In this document: positions 43,846 through 52,891 of the stretch, piece by piece
Numbering within the stretch: the stretch's first letter is position 1
Layout of the letters: every line of letters starts with the position of its first letter
DNA from: Candidatus Microbacterium phytovorans
GTDB taxonomy: Bacteria > Actinomycetota > Actinomycetes > Actinomycetales > Microbacteriaceae
Assembly (NCBI GenBank): GCA_029202445.1
Contig: CP119321.1
Location: 1,364,001-1,428,000, forward strand
Direction of reading: 5' to 3'
DNA: 64,000 nucleotides
Made by a program: the position numbers and the translations under genes
The notes under the pieces: generated by a model
Seen by the model: the letters and a program-made list of their open reading frames with translations, nothing else
What the model was told of the DNA's origin: nothing
Databases searched by the model: none

Positions 43846-45042
43846 ATGCTCCACCTCTCCCCCCTCCGATCGCTCCGCAACGTCCGTCTCGGGCCTGACG
43901 AGACGCGCGGGCCCGTCGACCTCGATATCGCGGAAGGGCGCATCACGGCGGTCACGGCGCACGACCCCGCACGCCCCTCCCGCGAGGGCGACCGCGACGG
44001 TCGAGGACTGCTCGCGCTCCCCGGGTTCGTGAACACGCACGCCCACGTCGACAAGTCGTGGTGGGGCCTGCCGTGGGAGTCGTACGGGGGCGAAGGCGGC
44101 ACCGATGGCCGTATCCGCCACGAGCGCGCACGGCGCGACGCCCTCGGCATCCCGAGCGTGGAGATCACCTCACGCGTGCTCGCGGAGCTCGTCCGTCACG
44201 GCACGACGGCGATCCGCACGCACGTCGACGTCGATCTCGGTCTGGGAGTGCGAGGGATCGACGCCGTGCGAGAGGCGGCCGCCGCCTACGGGGATGCCGT
44301 CCGCGTCGAGATCGTGGCGTTCCCGCAAGACGGGGTGCTGCGTCGCCCGGGCGTGCTCGAGCTGCTCGCCGAGGCGGCGCGGGCCGGCGTGGAGCACATC
44401 GGCGGACTCGACCCGGCGTCGATCGACCGCGACCCGGTGGGTCAGCTCGACGGGCTCTTCGACATCGCCGCCGAACACGGGACGGGAATCGACATCCACC
44501 TGCACGACCCCGCGGAGCTGGGCGCCTTCCAGCTGGAGCTGATCATCGCGAGGACCGCGTCACGAGGACTCCGGGGCCGCGTGAACGTCGCGCACGGCTT
44601 CGCCCTGGCCCAGGTCTCCCCCGCGCAGCGCCACGACCTCCTGCAGGCGATGGCCGAACTCGACGTGACGATGACGACCGTCGCGCCCCTCCGGCTCCCG
44701 CAGCTTCCGCTGGCGGAGATGGACGCCGCGGGCGTGCGTTTCGGGTTCGGCACCGATGGCATCCGCGACCTGTGGAGTCCCTACGGCACGGGTGATCTGC
44801 TGGGGATCGCGTGGCAGTTCGCGCGCTCCTCCAGCATCGTGCGCGACGAGGATCTGCGGCGGGTCATGGAGATCGCGGGAGGAGCCTCGGCAGTGTTCGC
44901 AGGTCTCCCGGCGAACGCGCTGCGCGTGGGCGACCGCGCCGACATCGTGCTCGTCGACGCGGAGAACCCCATGGACGCGCTCGTGCGCACGCCGCGGCGC
45001 GAGCTCGTGGTCGGTGCCGGGCTCGTGCTCCACGAGGCCTGA
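43846..45042 (+). CDS. Amidohydrolase, cytosine-deaminase-like
   Basis: A 398-residue metal-dependent hydrolase of the cytosine deaminase / N-isopropylammelide hydrolase group. The metal motif is VNTHAHVDKSWWG; further conserved blocks are TTAIRTHVDVDLGLGVRGI, VEIVAFPQDGVLRRPG, GIDIHLHDPAELGAFQLE, VAHGFAL and FGTDGIRDLWSPYGTGDLLG, where the last Asp is a metal ligand. Compared with CodA, the Glu of the HCDE segment is replaced by HLHDP, so the substrate may differ from cytosine. ATG at 43846 is directly preceded by GGAGGA. It is divergent from tRNA-Ala. Confidence 0.88.
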   Translation: MLHLSPLRSLRNVRLGPDETRGPVDLDIAEGRITAVTAHDPARPSREGDRDGRGLLALPGFVNTHAHVDKSWWGLPWESYGGEGGTDGRIRHERARRDALGIPSVEITSRVLAELVRHGTTAIRTHVDVDLGLGVRGIDAVREAAAAYGDAVRVEIVAFPQDGVLRRPGVLELLAEAARAGVEHIGGLDPASIDRDPVGQLDGLFDIAAEHGTGIDIHLHDPAELGAFQLELIIARTASRGLRGRVNVAHGFALAQVSPAQRHDLLQAMAELDVTMTTVAPLRLPQLPLAEMDAAGVRFGFGTDGIRDLWSPYGTGDLLGIAWQFARSSSIVRDEDLRRVMEIAGGASAVFAGLPANALRVGDRADIVLVDAENPMDALVRTPRRELVVGAGLVLHEA

Positions 45043-45089
45043 AGCCGGGCCCGGGTGACCGGCGGTGCGCCGCGGAGCCGGGCGGAGCG

Positions 45090-46046
45090 TCAGGCGCCGA
45101 CGGCGCGCCGGGCCAGGAGGGAGCGCACGTGCTCCTCGATGGCGGCGTCGTCGACATAGCCCATCCGCGCGAAGTCGGGCGTGCTCGCGGCGGGGCGACG
45201 GGCGGTGTCGATCGACGGGGGCGCGTCGCGCTCGGCGCGCTCCCGCATCGCTTCGTCGACCGCAGCGAGGCGCAGCGCCTCCTGGGCCGCAGCGGCGTCG
45301 AGCAGAGCGGAAGCCCGCGAACCGGCCGACGCGGTGAGCGGACGCGGGAGCTCGCGGGGGGTCCAGGCGGCGCGCTCGGTGGCGAGGGAGACGTCCTGCA
45401 CGGATGCCACGGGGCGCGCGACCTCGACGACCGCGGTGCGGCGGAGGCCACGTCGCTGTACGGCCGCCATGCGCTGCAGCATGAGGAGCGCGACCACGGC
45501 CACGACGACACCGGCGACGAGCGCCGCCGGCGATCCGGCGCGTGTGATCTCGAGGACGCCCCAACCGGCGAGCGCGAGGGCTGCCGCCGCGACGACGGTG
45601 ATCAGCAGACGCGCGCGGCGTCGAGCGCGGGCTCGACGAGTAGCGGGGTCCTGGGCTGCAGCCGCGGCGAGGGCGAGGGCCTGCTCGCGCTCGGCGAGGA
45701 CGCGCTGGCGAGCGAGCGCCGCCTCCGCGGCGGCACGCGCCTGTGCCGCCTCGTGCTCGGCTCGCGCCGTGTCACGCTCGAGCTGCTCGCGTTCGGCCTG
45801 GGCGCGGCGCGCGAGCTTCTGCTGCGCGAGCGCTGTGCGGGCGTTGAGCTCGAGGCGCACCTCGTCGGGGGTTTCCGACGTCTCCGCAAGCACCCGCAGC
45901 GCCTGGTTGAGGCGCACCGCGTTCCGCTCGGCGGCGTTGTACTGGTAGCGGCCGTGCCAGGAGGGCAGCAGGTAGACGAGCCAGAGCACGACCGCGACCA
46001 GCACGATCACACCGCCGCCGAGTACCTGCCCATCCATGGGGTCCAC
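45090..46046 (-). CDS. SepX/GlpR-like membrane protein of the rimJ-galU block
   Basis: A 318-residue protein. It has one N-terminal helix (VLGGGVIVLVAVVLWLVYLLPSWHGR), a long Ala/Arg/Glu-rich coiled coil (about residues 60-140), two close helices (about 148-190) and a polar Ala-rich C-terminal region. The start LVYLLPSWHGR and its place next to rimJ and galU match the actinobacterial protein called SepX in Streptomyces, a membrane division-related protein, and Rv0996 in mycobacteria. This assignment rests on context and the N-terminus. GTG 46046 and ATG 46037 are both possible starts. Confidence 0.7.
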   Translation of the reverse strand: MDPMDGQVLGGGVIVLVAVVLWLVYLLPSWHGRYQYNAAERNAVRLNQALRVLAETSETPDEVRLELNARTALAQQKLARRAQAEREQLERDTARAEHEAAQARAAAEAALARQRVLAEREQALALAAAAAQDPATRRARARRRARLLITVVAAAALALAGWGVLEITRAGSPAALVAGVVVAVVALLMLQRMAAVQRRGLRRTAVVEVARPVASVQDVSLATERAAWTPRELPRPLTASAGSRASALLDAAAAQEALRLAAVDEAMRERAERDAPPSIDTARRPAASTPDFARMGYVDDAAIEEHVRSLLARRAVGA

Positions 46047-46123
46047 GGTAGGTGCCGCAGAGCGCGTTTCTCCGGTACGACGCCGCGTGTCTCAGGTTCG
46101 ACCTAAGCTCGAAGGTTGGGCTG

Positions 46124-46753
46124 TCAGCGGCTGACGCGGTCGGTCGGCGGGATCTCCGCCGCCGTCACCGGCGCACGGCCCGACAGCCAGCGCGTGAGCA
46201 CCCCCTCGGGCACCTCTTCGCGCACGAGGGCGAAGCAGTAGTGATCGCGCCAGTCGCCGTCGATGTGGATATAGCGACGACGGAGACCCTCGTAGCGGAA
46301 CCCCAGCTTCTCCACCACCCGCAGGCTCGCGTGATTCTCCGGTCGGATGCAGATCTCCATGCGGTGTAGGCGCAGCTCGCGGAAGCAGAGGTCGGTGGCC
46401 AGCGCGACGCTCGTGGGGGTGATGCCACGACCGGCGAACCGCTCGCTCACCCAGTAGCCGATCGTCGCCGACGAGAGGGAGCCGCGCGAGATCCCCCACA
46501 CGTTGAGCTGACCAGCGATCTCACCGTCGTACTCCATGACGAGCGGAACCCCGACGCCGTCGCGATACTGCTGCAACAGGCGACGGACGCCCAGCTTCAT
46601 GTCGAAGGAGACGGGCCCGTCGGGGCTCGTCGCCTCCCACGGCCGCAGCCACCCACGATTGCTCAGCAGCTCCGCCTGCAGCACGCGCGCATCCCGCTGG
46701 CGCACGAGGCGCACCGAGATCGGCCCGTGCCCACGGGGCATCGTCAGGTCCAT
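46124..46753 (-). CDS. rimJ: GNAT acetyltransferase, RimJ-like
   Basis: A 209-residue GCN5-family N-acetyltransferase resembling RimJ/RimL, which acetylate protein N-termini. The acetyl-CoA loop is GYWVSERFAGRGITPTSVALATDLCF, preceded by VGVPLVMEYDGEIAGQLNVWGI and followed by RMEICIRPENHASLRVVEKLGFRYEG, typical for RimJ. It lies between the SepX-like gene and galU; moeA, found between rimJ and galU in many actinobacteria, is absent here. Confidence 0.9.
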   Translation of the reverse strand: MDLTMPRGHGPISVRLVRQRDARVLQAELLSNRGWLRPWEATSPDGPVSFDMKLGVRRLLQQYRDGVGVPLVMEYDGEIAGQLNVWGISRGSLSSATIGYWVSERFAGRGITPTSVALATDLCFRELRLHRMEICIRPENHASLRVVEKLGFRYEGLRRRYIHIDGDWRDHYCFALVREEVPEGVLTRWLSGRAPVTAAEIPPTDRVSR

Positions 46754-46776
46754 CGCACCCCCTCGCGCCGGCGGCG

Positions 46777-47652
46777 TCAGAGCTTCGCCGCGAAGTCCTT
46801 CAGCCAGGGGCGCAGTTCGGGTCCGAGGTCCTCGCGGTCCGCGGCCAACTGCACGATGGCCTTGATGTAGTCCACCCTATCTCCGGTGTCGTAGCGGCGA
46901 CCACGGAACACCACGCCGAGCACGCCGTCGGTGACGGCGAGTTCCTGCAGCGCGTCCGTCAGCTGGATCTCCCCGCCCTTACCCGGCTGGGTGCCGTCGA
47001 GGACGTCGAAGACGTGCGCCGTGAGCACGTAGCGGCCGATGACGGCGTAGTTGGAGGGGGCGTCCTCCTTCTTCGGCTTCTCCACGAGTCCCGTCACCCG
47101 CACGACGTCGGGGTCGTCGGTGGGCTCCACCGCCGCGGCGCCGTACATGTGGATGTGGTCGGGATCGACCTCCATGAGGGCGATGACGGTGAGGCCCGTG
47201 CTCTCGTTCGCGGAGATCATCGTCGTCAGCAGCGGGTCGCGCTCGTCGATGAGGTCGTCGCCGAGGAGGACGGCGAACGTGGAGTCGCCGACGTGGGCGC
47301 GTGCGCGCAGCACGGCGTGACCGAGTCCCTTGGGCTCGCCCTGACGGACGTAGTGGATGTCGGCGAGGTCGCTGGACTCCTTGACCTGCAACAGGCGCTG
47401 CAGATCACCCTTGTTGGTGAGGTTGGTCTCGAGCTCGGGAACCGCGTCGAAGTGGTTGGAGATGTTGTTCTTGTTGCGGCCGAGGATGACGAGGATGTCT
47501 TCGATACCGGCATCCACCGCCTCCTCCACGACGTACTGGATCGCCGGCTTGTCGACGACCGGCAGCATCTCCTTGGGCATCGCCTTGGTGGCCGGGAGGA
47601 ATCGGGTTCCGAGTCCGGCCGCGGGGATCACTGCCTTGATGCGCGAAGTCAT
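46777..47652 (-). CDS. galU: UTP--glucose-1-phosphate uridylyltransferase
   Basis: A 291-residue nucleotidyltransferase making UDP-glucose for glycans and trehalose. The N-terminal signature KAVIPAAGLGTRFLPATKAMPKEMLPVVDKPAIQYVVEEAVDAGI is that of GalU, with FAVLLGDDLIDE for the metal-binding Asp region, GLVEKPKKEDAPSNYAVIGRYVL, and GKGGEIQLTDAL. The ATG at 47652 faces the 5-FCL gene 38 bases away. It is downstream of neither moeA nor a capsule locus. Confidence 0.97.
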   Translation of the reverse strand: MTSRIKAVIPAAGLGTRFLPATKAMPKEMLPVVDKPAIQYVVEEAVDAGIEDILVILGRNKNNISNHFDAVPELETNLTNKGDLQRLLQVKESSDLADIHYVRQGEPKGLGHAVLRARAHVGDSTFAVLLGDDLIDERDPLLTTMISANESTGLTVIALMEVDPDHIHMYGAAAVEPTDDPDVVRVTGLVEKPKKEDAPSNYAVIGRYVLTAHVFDVLDGTQPGKGGEIQLTDALQELAVTDGVLGVVFRGRRYDTGDRVDYIKAIVQLAADREDLGPELRPWLKDFAAKL

Positions 47653-47690
47653 GCGTCCACCCTACTGACCGCGCCGCCTACAATCGGAGC

Positions 47691-48287
47691 ATGACCGGGG
47701 CGACCGACCACGCGAAGCGCGCACTGCGCGCCGAGTTGCGCGAGCGTCGCCAGCAGCGTTCGGAGGCGAGCCTCGAAGCCGATGCGCTGGCCCTGAAGGA
47801 GCAGCTCGACCGTCTGGTGGAGGCACACGGCGCCTCCTCGATCTCGTGCTTCCTGTCGACGCCCACCGAGCCCGGGACGCATCCCTTCATCGTGGATGCC
47901 GTGCGCCGCGGCATCCGTGTGCTCCTCCCGATCACGCGCTCCGACGGCCTTCTGGACTGGGCGGTCGCCGACGAGCACGGCGACATCGTCGAGGGCCTCT
48001 TCGGCACCCCCGAGCCCACCGGGGAGGTGCTGAGCCCGTCCGCCGTCGATGAGGTGGATCTGCTCGTGATCCCCGCCGCTGCTGTCGACCGCTCAGGTAT
48101 GCGCCTGGGCTGGGGCCGCGGCTACTTCGACAAGACCATCGGGTCGATGGAGCACTGTCCGCCGGTCTACGCCGTCATCTTCGATTCCGAACTCGTCGAC
48201 GAGGTCCCGAGCGAGCTGCACGATCAGCGCGTCACGGGCGTCGTCACCCCCACGCACACCGTCGTGCTCGCGCCCCACCGGCGCTGA
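47691..48287 (+). CDS. 5-formyltetrahydrofolate cyclo-ligase family protein
   Basis: A 198-residue protein of the 5-FCL family, which converts 5-formyl-THF to 5,10-methenyl-THF with ATP. Recognisable parts are AKRALRAELRERRQQRSEASLEADA at the start and the family signature AAVDRSGMRLGWGRGYFDKTI near residue 140, which forms the nucleotide and phosphate site. It is the first of three plus-strand genes (5-FCL, FmdB-type, mscL) conserved in actinobacteria beside galU. Confidence 0.93.
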   Translation: MTGATDHAKRALRAELRERRQQRSEASLEADALALKEQLDRLVEAHGASSISCFLSTPTEPGTHPFIVDAVRRGIRVLLPITRSDGLLDWAVADEHGDIVEGLFGTPEPTGEVLSPSAVDEVDLLVIPAAAVDRSGMRLGWGRGYFDKTIGSMEHCPPVYAVIFDSELVDEVPSELHDQRVTGVVTPTHTVVLAPHRR

Positions 48288-48316
48288 GCACGCCCACCCT
48301 TCCACCCGAGGACCCC

Positions 48317-48571
48317 ATGCCCACCTACGCCTACGCCTGCACGCAGTGCGGCCACCGCTTCGACGCCGTCCAGTCCTTCGCCGACGCCGCACTCACCGAG
48401 TGCCCCGAGTGCGGCGGAACCCTCCGCAAGCAGTACGGTTCGGTCGGAGTGACCTTCAACGGCTCCGGTTTCTATCGCACCGACTCGCGTGCGGGTGGTA
48501 GCGGCAGCCCCGCCACTCCGACATCATCGAAGTCCGAGGCGAAGTCCTCGCCCGCTGCTGCGGGTTCGTGA
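48317..48571 (+). CDS. FmdB-type zinc ribbon protein, Ruc-like
   Basis: An 84-residue protein. Residues 1-45 form a zinc ribbon with CTQC and CPEC (MPTYAYACTQCGHRFDAVQSF...LTECPECGGTLRKQYG), and the rest is Ser/Ala/Gly-rich and probably disordered. This layout and gene context match mycobacterial Rv0991c (Ruc), reported as a redox-regulated chaperone with an unstructured C-terminus. That role is assigned by homology only. It lies between 5-FCL and mscL. Confidence 0.9.
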   Translation: MPTYAYACTQCGHRFDAVQSFADAALTECPECGGTLRKQYGSVGVTFNGSGFYRTDSRAGGSGSPATPTSSKSEAKSSPAAAGS

Positions 48572-48600
48572 CCGGCCCCCGCCGGAGTGAGGAGCATCCC

Positions 48601-49029
48601 GTGATCAAGGGCTTCAAAGACTTCATCATGCGCGGCAACGTCATCGACCTCGCGGTCGCTGTCGTCATCGGCGCGGCATTCACCGCCATCGTGAACGCCC
48701 TCGTCGAGAGCTTCATCAATCCGCTCATCGGCGTGATCTTCCAGGTCGGCGACCTCAGTGCATGGGTCTGGGAGGTTCCTACGCTTACGGGCGGAACCTC
48801 CACGTTCGGACTGGGCGCGATCGTCGGCGCGATCATCAACTTCCTCGCCGTCGCTGCCATCGTCTACTTCGTGTTCGTGCTCCCGATGAACCGCTTCAAG
48901 GAGCGCGCAGCAGCGAAGGCGGGAGTGCCGGAGGCCGAGGAGGCGAAGCTGCCGACCGAGCAGGAGCTCCTCGTGCAGATCCGCGACCTTCTCGAGAAGC
49001 AGGGCACGACTCCCCCGACCGCGCGCTGA
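48601..49029 (+). CDS. mscL: Large-conductance mechanosensitive channel
   Basis: A 142-residue channel that opens under membrane tension to release solutes in osmotic downshock. It has the N-terminal helix VIKGFKDFIMRGNVIDLAVAVVIGAAFTAIVNALV (gate), a periplasmic loop, and TM2 FGLGAIVGAIINFLAVAAIVYFVFVLPMNRFKE, followed by a C-terminal helical bundle TEQELLVQIRDLLEKQ. GTG at 48601 is supported by TGAGGAGCATCCC; it would be longer from upstream codons in the same frame. Confidence 0.96.
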   Translation: MIKGFKDFIMRGNVIDLAVAVVIGAAFTAIVNALVESFINPLIGVIFQVGDLSAWVWEVPTLTGGTSTFGLGAIVGAIINFLAVAAIVYFVFVLPMNRFKERAAAKAGVPEAEEAKLPTEQELLVQIRDLLEKQGTTPPTAR

Positions 49030-49077
49030 CGCGTCGTCTCGCGACGGCCGCCTGACGACCGCGCGACGGCCGCCGGG

Positions 49078-49266
49078 TCAGTAGTGCGGCGGGACGTCGC
49101 GCCGCATGCGTTCGTCGTTGGGGCCGGATGCCGTGGCATCCGCGCTCTGCTCGTCGCTGTGCGAGGCGGGCGACTCCGGTTCGGCGTCGGTCCCGGGAGC
49201 GGGCGTCAGTCGCGCCCGGCGCGAGCCCGGCACGCGCACGACGCGTTGACGCTCACTCTCCGACAT
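49078..49266 (-). CDS. Conserved small protein partner of the helicase-like gene
   Basis: A 62-residue protein, MSESERQRVVRVPGSRRARL at the start and ending NDERMRRDVPPHY. The ends are charged and Pro-rich and the middle is acidic and probably disordered. From memory, short proteins with a similar PGS-R start and DxPPHY-type end are widespread in Microbacteriaceae. Its start lies 14 bases inside the 3' end of the helicase-like gene (stop at 49253), so it is likely translated with it. No function is known. Confidence 0.75.
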   Translation of the reverse strand: MSESERQRVVRVPGSRRARLTPAPGTDAEPESPASHSDEQSADATASGPNDERMRRDVPPHY

Positions 49267-52200
49267 CGAGCGGCTGGGTGGCCGTGTCGGCAGTGGGCGT
49301 CTCGGGCTGGATGCCCAGGATGCCGGCGATGCGGCCGGCGACGCCCGCGGGGTCGCTGTACAGATCGAAGGCGTGCACCCGCACGTAGTGCCAACCGAGA
49401 CGCCGGAGGGTCTGCGGGCCGAGACGCAGCGACTCGCGCAGCGACTCCCCCGTCGTCTCCGGATCACTCACGGCGACGACGGCCTTGCCCTTGTGCTGGG
49501 CGACGATCGGCAAGAGTCCTCGATAGTCCACATCGACGGCGATGCCCAGTCGCCGCAGGTGCTGCGCGAGGATCAGCGTCAGCGGGTCGGCGAGATCTTC
49601 CAGGCGCGCTTCACGTGCACGGGCGGCGATGCCGCTGAGGATGCCCATGAGCGAGGCCGCTCCGGACTCCAGCCGCCCCTCATCGAACGAGGAGGGCCGG
49701 ATCGACGACACGATGACCATCGAGCGGCGCGCGCGCGTCATCCCGACGGTGAGCAGGCGCTCCCCGTCGGGTCCGGAGAGCTCCCCGAAGTCGCTCAGTA
49801 CCCGGCCATGCTTGGTCAGACCGAAGCCGAGGGAGAAGACGACGCGGTCGCGGCTTTCTGCGACCGATTCGTCGAGGCTGAGCACGGCGAACGGTTCGGC
49901 GGTCTCGCGCCCCACGAAGTCGGCGACATCACTGCGGCCCGCGAACGCGGTGGCGACGGCGGCTCGCACCCGCTCGGCGTGACGCGCGGATGCCGTGACC
50001 ACCATGAGCGACTCGGTGGGACGGTTGACGGCGTGCTCGACGACGAGCGTCACGACCCGCGCTACCTCGGCATCCGGGCTCTCGACGGCGCCCGTCTCGG
50101 GATCGGGCGTGCCGGTACCACCTTCGACGTAGTCGACGCTGAGGCTGCCACGACCGAGGTAGGACCCCGCCCACGGGAGGGAGACGATCTCTCCCCCGTA
50201 GAAGGCGTCGTTGACGAGCTCGGCGAGGTCTTCGCCACCCGCGCGGTAGCTGCGGGTGAGCGTCTCGACGGGAACGAGCTCGGCCAGCCTCTCGAACACG
50301 CTCGTGTCGTCGAAGGGCGTCTCGCTCTCGTCGAGCGGATCGACCCTCCCGGCCGAGACCTGGAACGGCGTCGGCTTCTGCACGACCGGGTCGCCGAAGA
50401 GCACGACCTGGCGCGCACGGCGCAGCGCGGGGGCGACCTCGGCGACGCACACGGCCGCTGCGTCGGCGACGATGACGACGTCGAACTCGGGACGCTCGGG
50501 AATCGAGGGCACGTCGTACGGCGACGAGATCCACACCGGGGCGAGGGTGCGCACGAGCGTCGGCGCGGCGGCCACGAGTTCGGCAGGAGTCGCCGTGCCC
50601 GTGCGCAGCGCCGCCTTGAGAGCGGTGGCCTCGTGCGGCTCGTCGACGATCGCGATCTTCCAGCGCGTGGCGAGCTCGGCCGCGAGCAGCGGACCGGCGA
50701 AGGAGGCGTGCGCCTCGTCGACCAGCCGGAAGTCGCGCTCGAGACGGTCGACCACCGAGGTGTTGGCCCCGAGCAGGGCGCGATCGGACCGCAGCATCGC
50801 CTCCAGGGCCGACTGCCACCAGGTGAACTCGAACTCTGCCGCGACCTGCTCCTCAGGCACGTGACGCACCGAGAGTTCGGTGAGCAGGCCCTCCAGGCCG
50901 AGTTCGGCCAGCTGATCGCGGAGGGTCGCCCGCTCCACGAGGTTGTCGAAGACATCCGATTCAGCGGCGAGGCCGGAGAGCGTGCGCAGCAGTTGGGCGA
51001 TCGGCAAGGACGCCAACGGCTCGGTACGGCCGAGCGCGGCGTCGAGCGTGGCGAGGTCGGCGTTGACGCGCTGCCACGCGGTGGCCACGTCGTCGAGTCC
51101 GAGCGGGATCTCCGGCGTCACCCCGGCATCCACCAGTCGCTGCCATTGCGTCCGCTGCTGCTGCACACGCAGGAGCGACTCGTGCATGTCGCTGATGTGC
51201 ATGCCCGGGCGGACGTACTCGCGTGACAGGCGGCGCAACCGGCGGCGGTTGGCGGCGGACATGTTCGGCGCGTCGCGACGGTTCCCGTGCGCGTGGATGA
51301 GCTCGCCCAACGGCCGCTCGAAGACGGTCACGCTGAAGCGGTCGAGCGACGCGCGGATGCCTTGCAGCAGCCGCACGTACGCGCCCATCTCGGTGATCGT
51401 GCCGAACGGGCGCATGCGCGTCTGCGCGATGAGCTCATAGCCGCGCTCGAGGATGCCGGGCACCTCGGCCCGATGCAGGCGCCCCGCGAGCGCGTGCGCG
51501 GTGCGTGCGGCCTCGGTGGTCGCGAAGGAGACGCCGTACCAGGGCGAGTCGTCGGGACCGAAGCGGAACTCGCCCAGTCGCGCCGCGTCTCGCAGTGCCG
51601 CGGCCGCTTCGGCACGCCGCGTGGACAACCGCTGCAGGGTCGCCAGGTCGAACCGCGTGGCGGCGGACGGCTGCGGCGATCGTGCCGCGATCGTCGCGAG
51701 GGTCCGCAGGGCTTCCAAAGGAGAGACGCCGAGCTGGGCGTGGCGTTCGGTGAGCGCGCCGCGGTAGTCGCGGAGAACGGTGCGCAGGCGCACCAGTGCG
51801 TCGTCGACATCGGCCACCTTGGGCGGCGTCGCCTTCTCGTTGCGCGCGATCGCACGGATGAGGTCGCGGTGGAGGTGGCGCGGCGTGACGGCGAGACCGG
51901 GGAGTCCGATGCCCGCGAGCCGGTGGCGCACGCCGTCGAGCGTGGAGCGTCGCGTGCTCACGACCAGCACCCGCTTGCCGGCGCGCACGAGTTCGCCGAC
52001 CGCGTTGATGACGGTCTGGGTGCCGCCCGTGCCGGGGAGCGTGTGGACGGCGAGCGACTGCCCCGCGACGATGCGGGCGAGCACGGCCTCCTGCTCGGCG
52101 TCGGCGTCCAGCAGCAGACGGTCGGACGCGGGCGACCGGTCGTCGGCGCCGACGAGCGTGGGAAGCGCGCGCACGAGCGACAGCGCCTCGCGGTCGGCGG

Positions 52201-52891
52201 CGTGACCGGCGAGCGCGTTGAGCACGGGGTGGTCGAGCACGGCGGCGTCGCGCTCCAGATCGGAGGCGACGTCGGCGAACGTCGAGACGACGAGTCGCGG
52301 GAGCACGGTGAACGTCGGGATGTGCGCTGTCAGCGCGCGCAGGTGGTCGATGACCGGCTGGGGCTTGAAGACCCCGCCGTCGTGAGCGAGCGCCGCGAGG
52401 GCGCGACCGTCGAGCGCGATCCCGAAGTGGGTGCGTGCGGCCTCGACGAGTTCCGGGTTGATCGCGAATGCGCCGTGGAGCTTCAGGTCGAAGTCGGTGT
52501 GGTGCCGGCGGATCGCGAGCGGGCGGAGCAGCACCGGCGCGGTGTAGACGACGCCGCCGATGCGCCAGGATGCCAGTCCGACGGCGAGGTGCACGGCATC
52601 CAGCCCTCGCGCCGTGCGCAGCTCGAGGTCTTTGGCCGCGATGCGCTCGGCGGCCAGACGAGCCGTGCGGAGCGCGACTTCGTCGCGGAAGAGGTTGGAG
52701 AGGAGCGTCGAGCGGCCCGTGATGAACTGCGGAAGGCTGCCGGGGTGCGCCTTGGTGATGTCGATGCCGGCGTCGCCGTCGTCGCTGTAATGGAGAAGGG
52801 TCGACCGCCCGCCCACCTGGGCCGCCTCTTCGCGCAGGCGGACGCGCTGAGGGTCGGCGACGTGCGCGACCTCGATGCCGGGTTCACTCAT
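49253..52891 (-). CDS. SF1 helicase-like protein with degenerate ATPase and MTES_1575-type nuclease domain
   Basis: A 1212-residue protein with the plan of the DUF4011/SF1 helicase-endonuclease family. Its Walker A reads LPGTGGTQT (about 283-293), with Gly290 where the ATP-contacting Lys should be. Walker B reads VIVADAAAV (about 805-813) in place of the usual DEA. Motif VI is recognisable (LLTVGMTRARRSMVIVSS, about 1045). The C-terminal region LRESLRLGPQTLRRLGWHYVRVHAFDLYSDP (about 1145-1175) matches the end of REase_MTES_1575 nucleases, but the catalytic ECDG-type segment is not seen. ATG at 52891 is the chosen start. It is probably not an active ATPase or nuclease (inference). Confidence 0.85.
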   Translation of the reverse strand: MSEPGIEVAHVADPQRVRLREEAAQVGGRSTLLHYSDDGDAGIDITKAHPGSLPQFITGRSTLLSNLFRDEVALRTARLAAERIAAKDLELRTARGLDAVHLAVGLASWRIGGVVYTAPVLLRPLAIRRHHTDFDLKLHGAFAINPELVEAARTHFGIALDGRALAALAHDGGVFKPQPVIDHLRALTAHIPTFTVLPRLVVSTFADVASDLERDAAVLDHPVLNALAGHAADREALSLVRALPTLVGADDRSPASDRLLLDADAEQEAVLARIVAGQSLAVHTLPGTGGTQTVINAVGELVRAGKRVLVVSTRRSTLDGVRHRLAGIGLPGLAVTPRHLHRDLIRAIARNEKATPPKVADVDDALVRLRTVLRDYRGALTERHAQLGVSPLEALRTLATIAARSPQPSAATRFDLATLQRLSTRRAEAAAALRDAARLGEFRFGPDDSPWYGVSFATTEAARTAHALAGRLHRAEVPGILERGYELIAQTRMRPFGTITEMGAYVRLLQGIRASLDRFSVTVFERPLGELIHAHGNRRDAPNMSAANRRRLRRLSREYVRPGMHISDMHESLLRVQQQRTQWQRLVDAGVTPEIPLGLDDVATAWQRVNADLATLDAALGRTEPLASLPIAQLLRTLSGLAAESDVFDNLVERATLRDQLAELGLEGLLTELSVRHVPEEQVAAEFEFTWWQSALEAMLRSDRALLGANTSVVDRLERDFRLVDEAHASFAGPLLAAELATRWKIAIVDEPHEATALKAALRTGTATPAELVAAAPTLVRTLAPVWISSPYDVPSIPERPEFDVVIVADAAAVCVAEVAPALRRARQVVLFGDPVVQKPTPFQVSAGRVDPLDESETPFDDTSVFERLAELVPVETLTRSYRAGGEDLAELVNDAFYGGEIVSLPWAGSYLGRGSLSVDYVEGGTGTPDPETGAVESPDAEVARVVTLVVEHAVNRPTESLMVVTASARHAERVRAAVATAFAGRSDVADFVGRETAEPFAVLSLDESVAESRDRVVFSLGFGLTKHGRVLSDFGELSGPDGERLLTVGMTRARRSMVIVSSIRPSSFDEGRLESGAASLMGILSGIAARAREARLEDLADPLTLILAQHLRRLGIAVDVDYRGLLPIVAQHKGKAVVAVSDPETTGESLRESLRLGPQTLRRLGWHYVRVHAFDLYSDPAGVAGRIAGILGIQPETPTADTATQPLDVGE

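Noticed and set aside
43846..45042. Amidohydrolase as the missing hutI
   Set aside because: Conserved blocks (VRTHVDVD, VAFPQDG, FGTDGIRDLWSPYGTG) match the cytosine deaminase group and not imidazolonepropionase.
49035..49075. Two copies of GCGACGGCCGCC after mscL as a repeat element
   Set aside because: Only two short GC-rich copies with no palindrome or link to a mobile gene.
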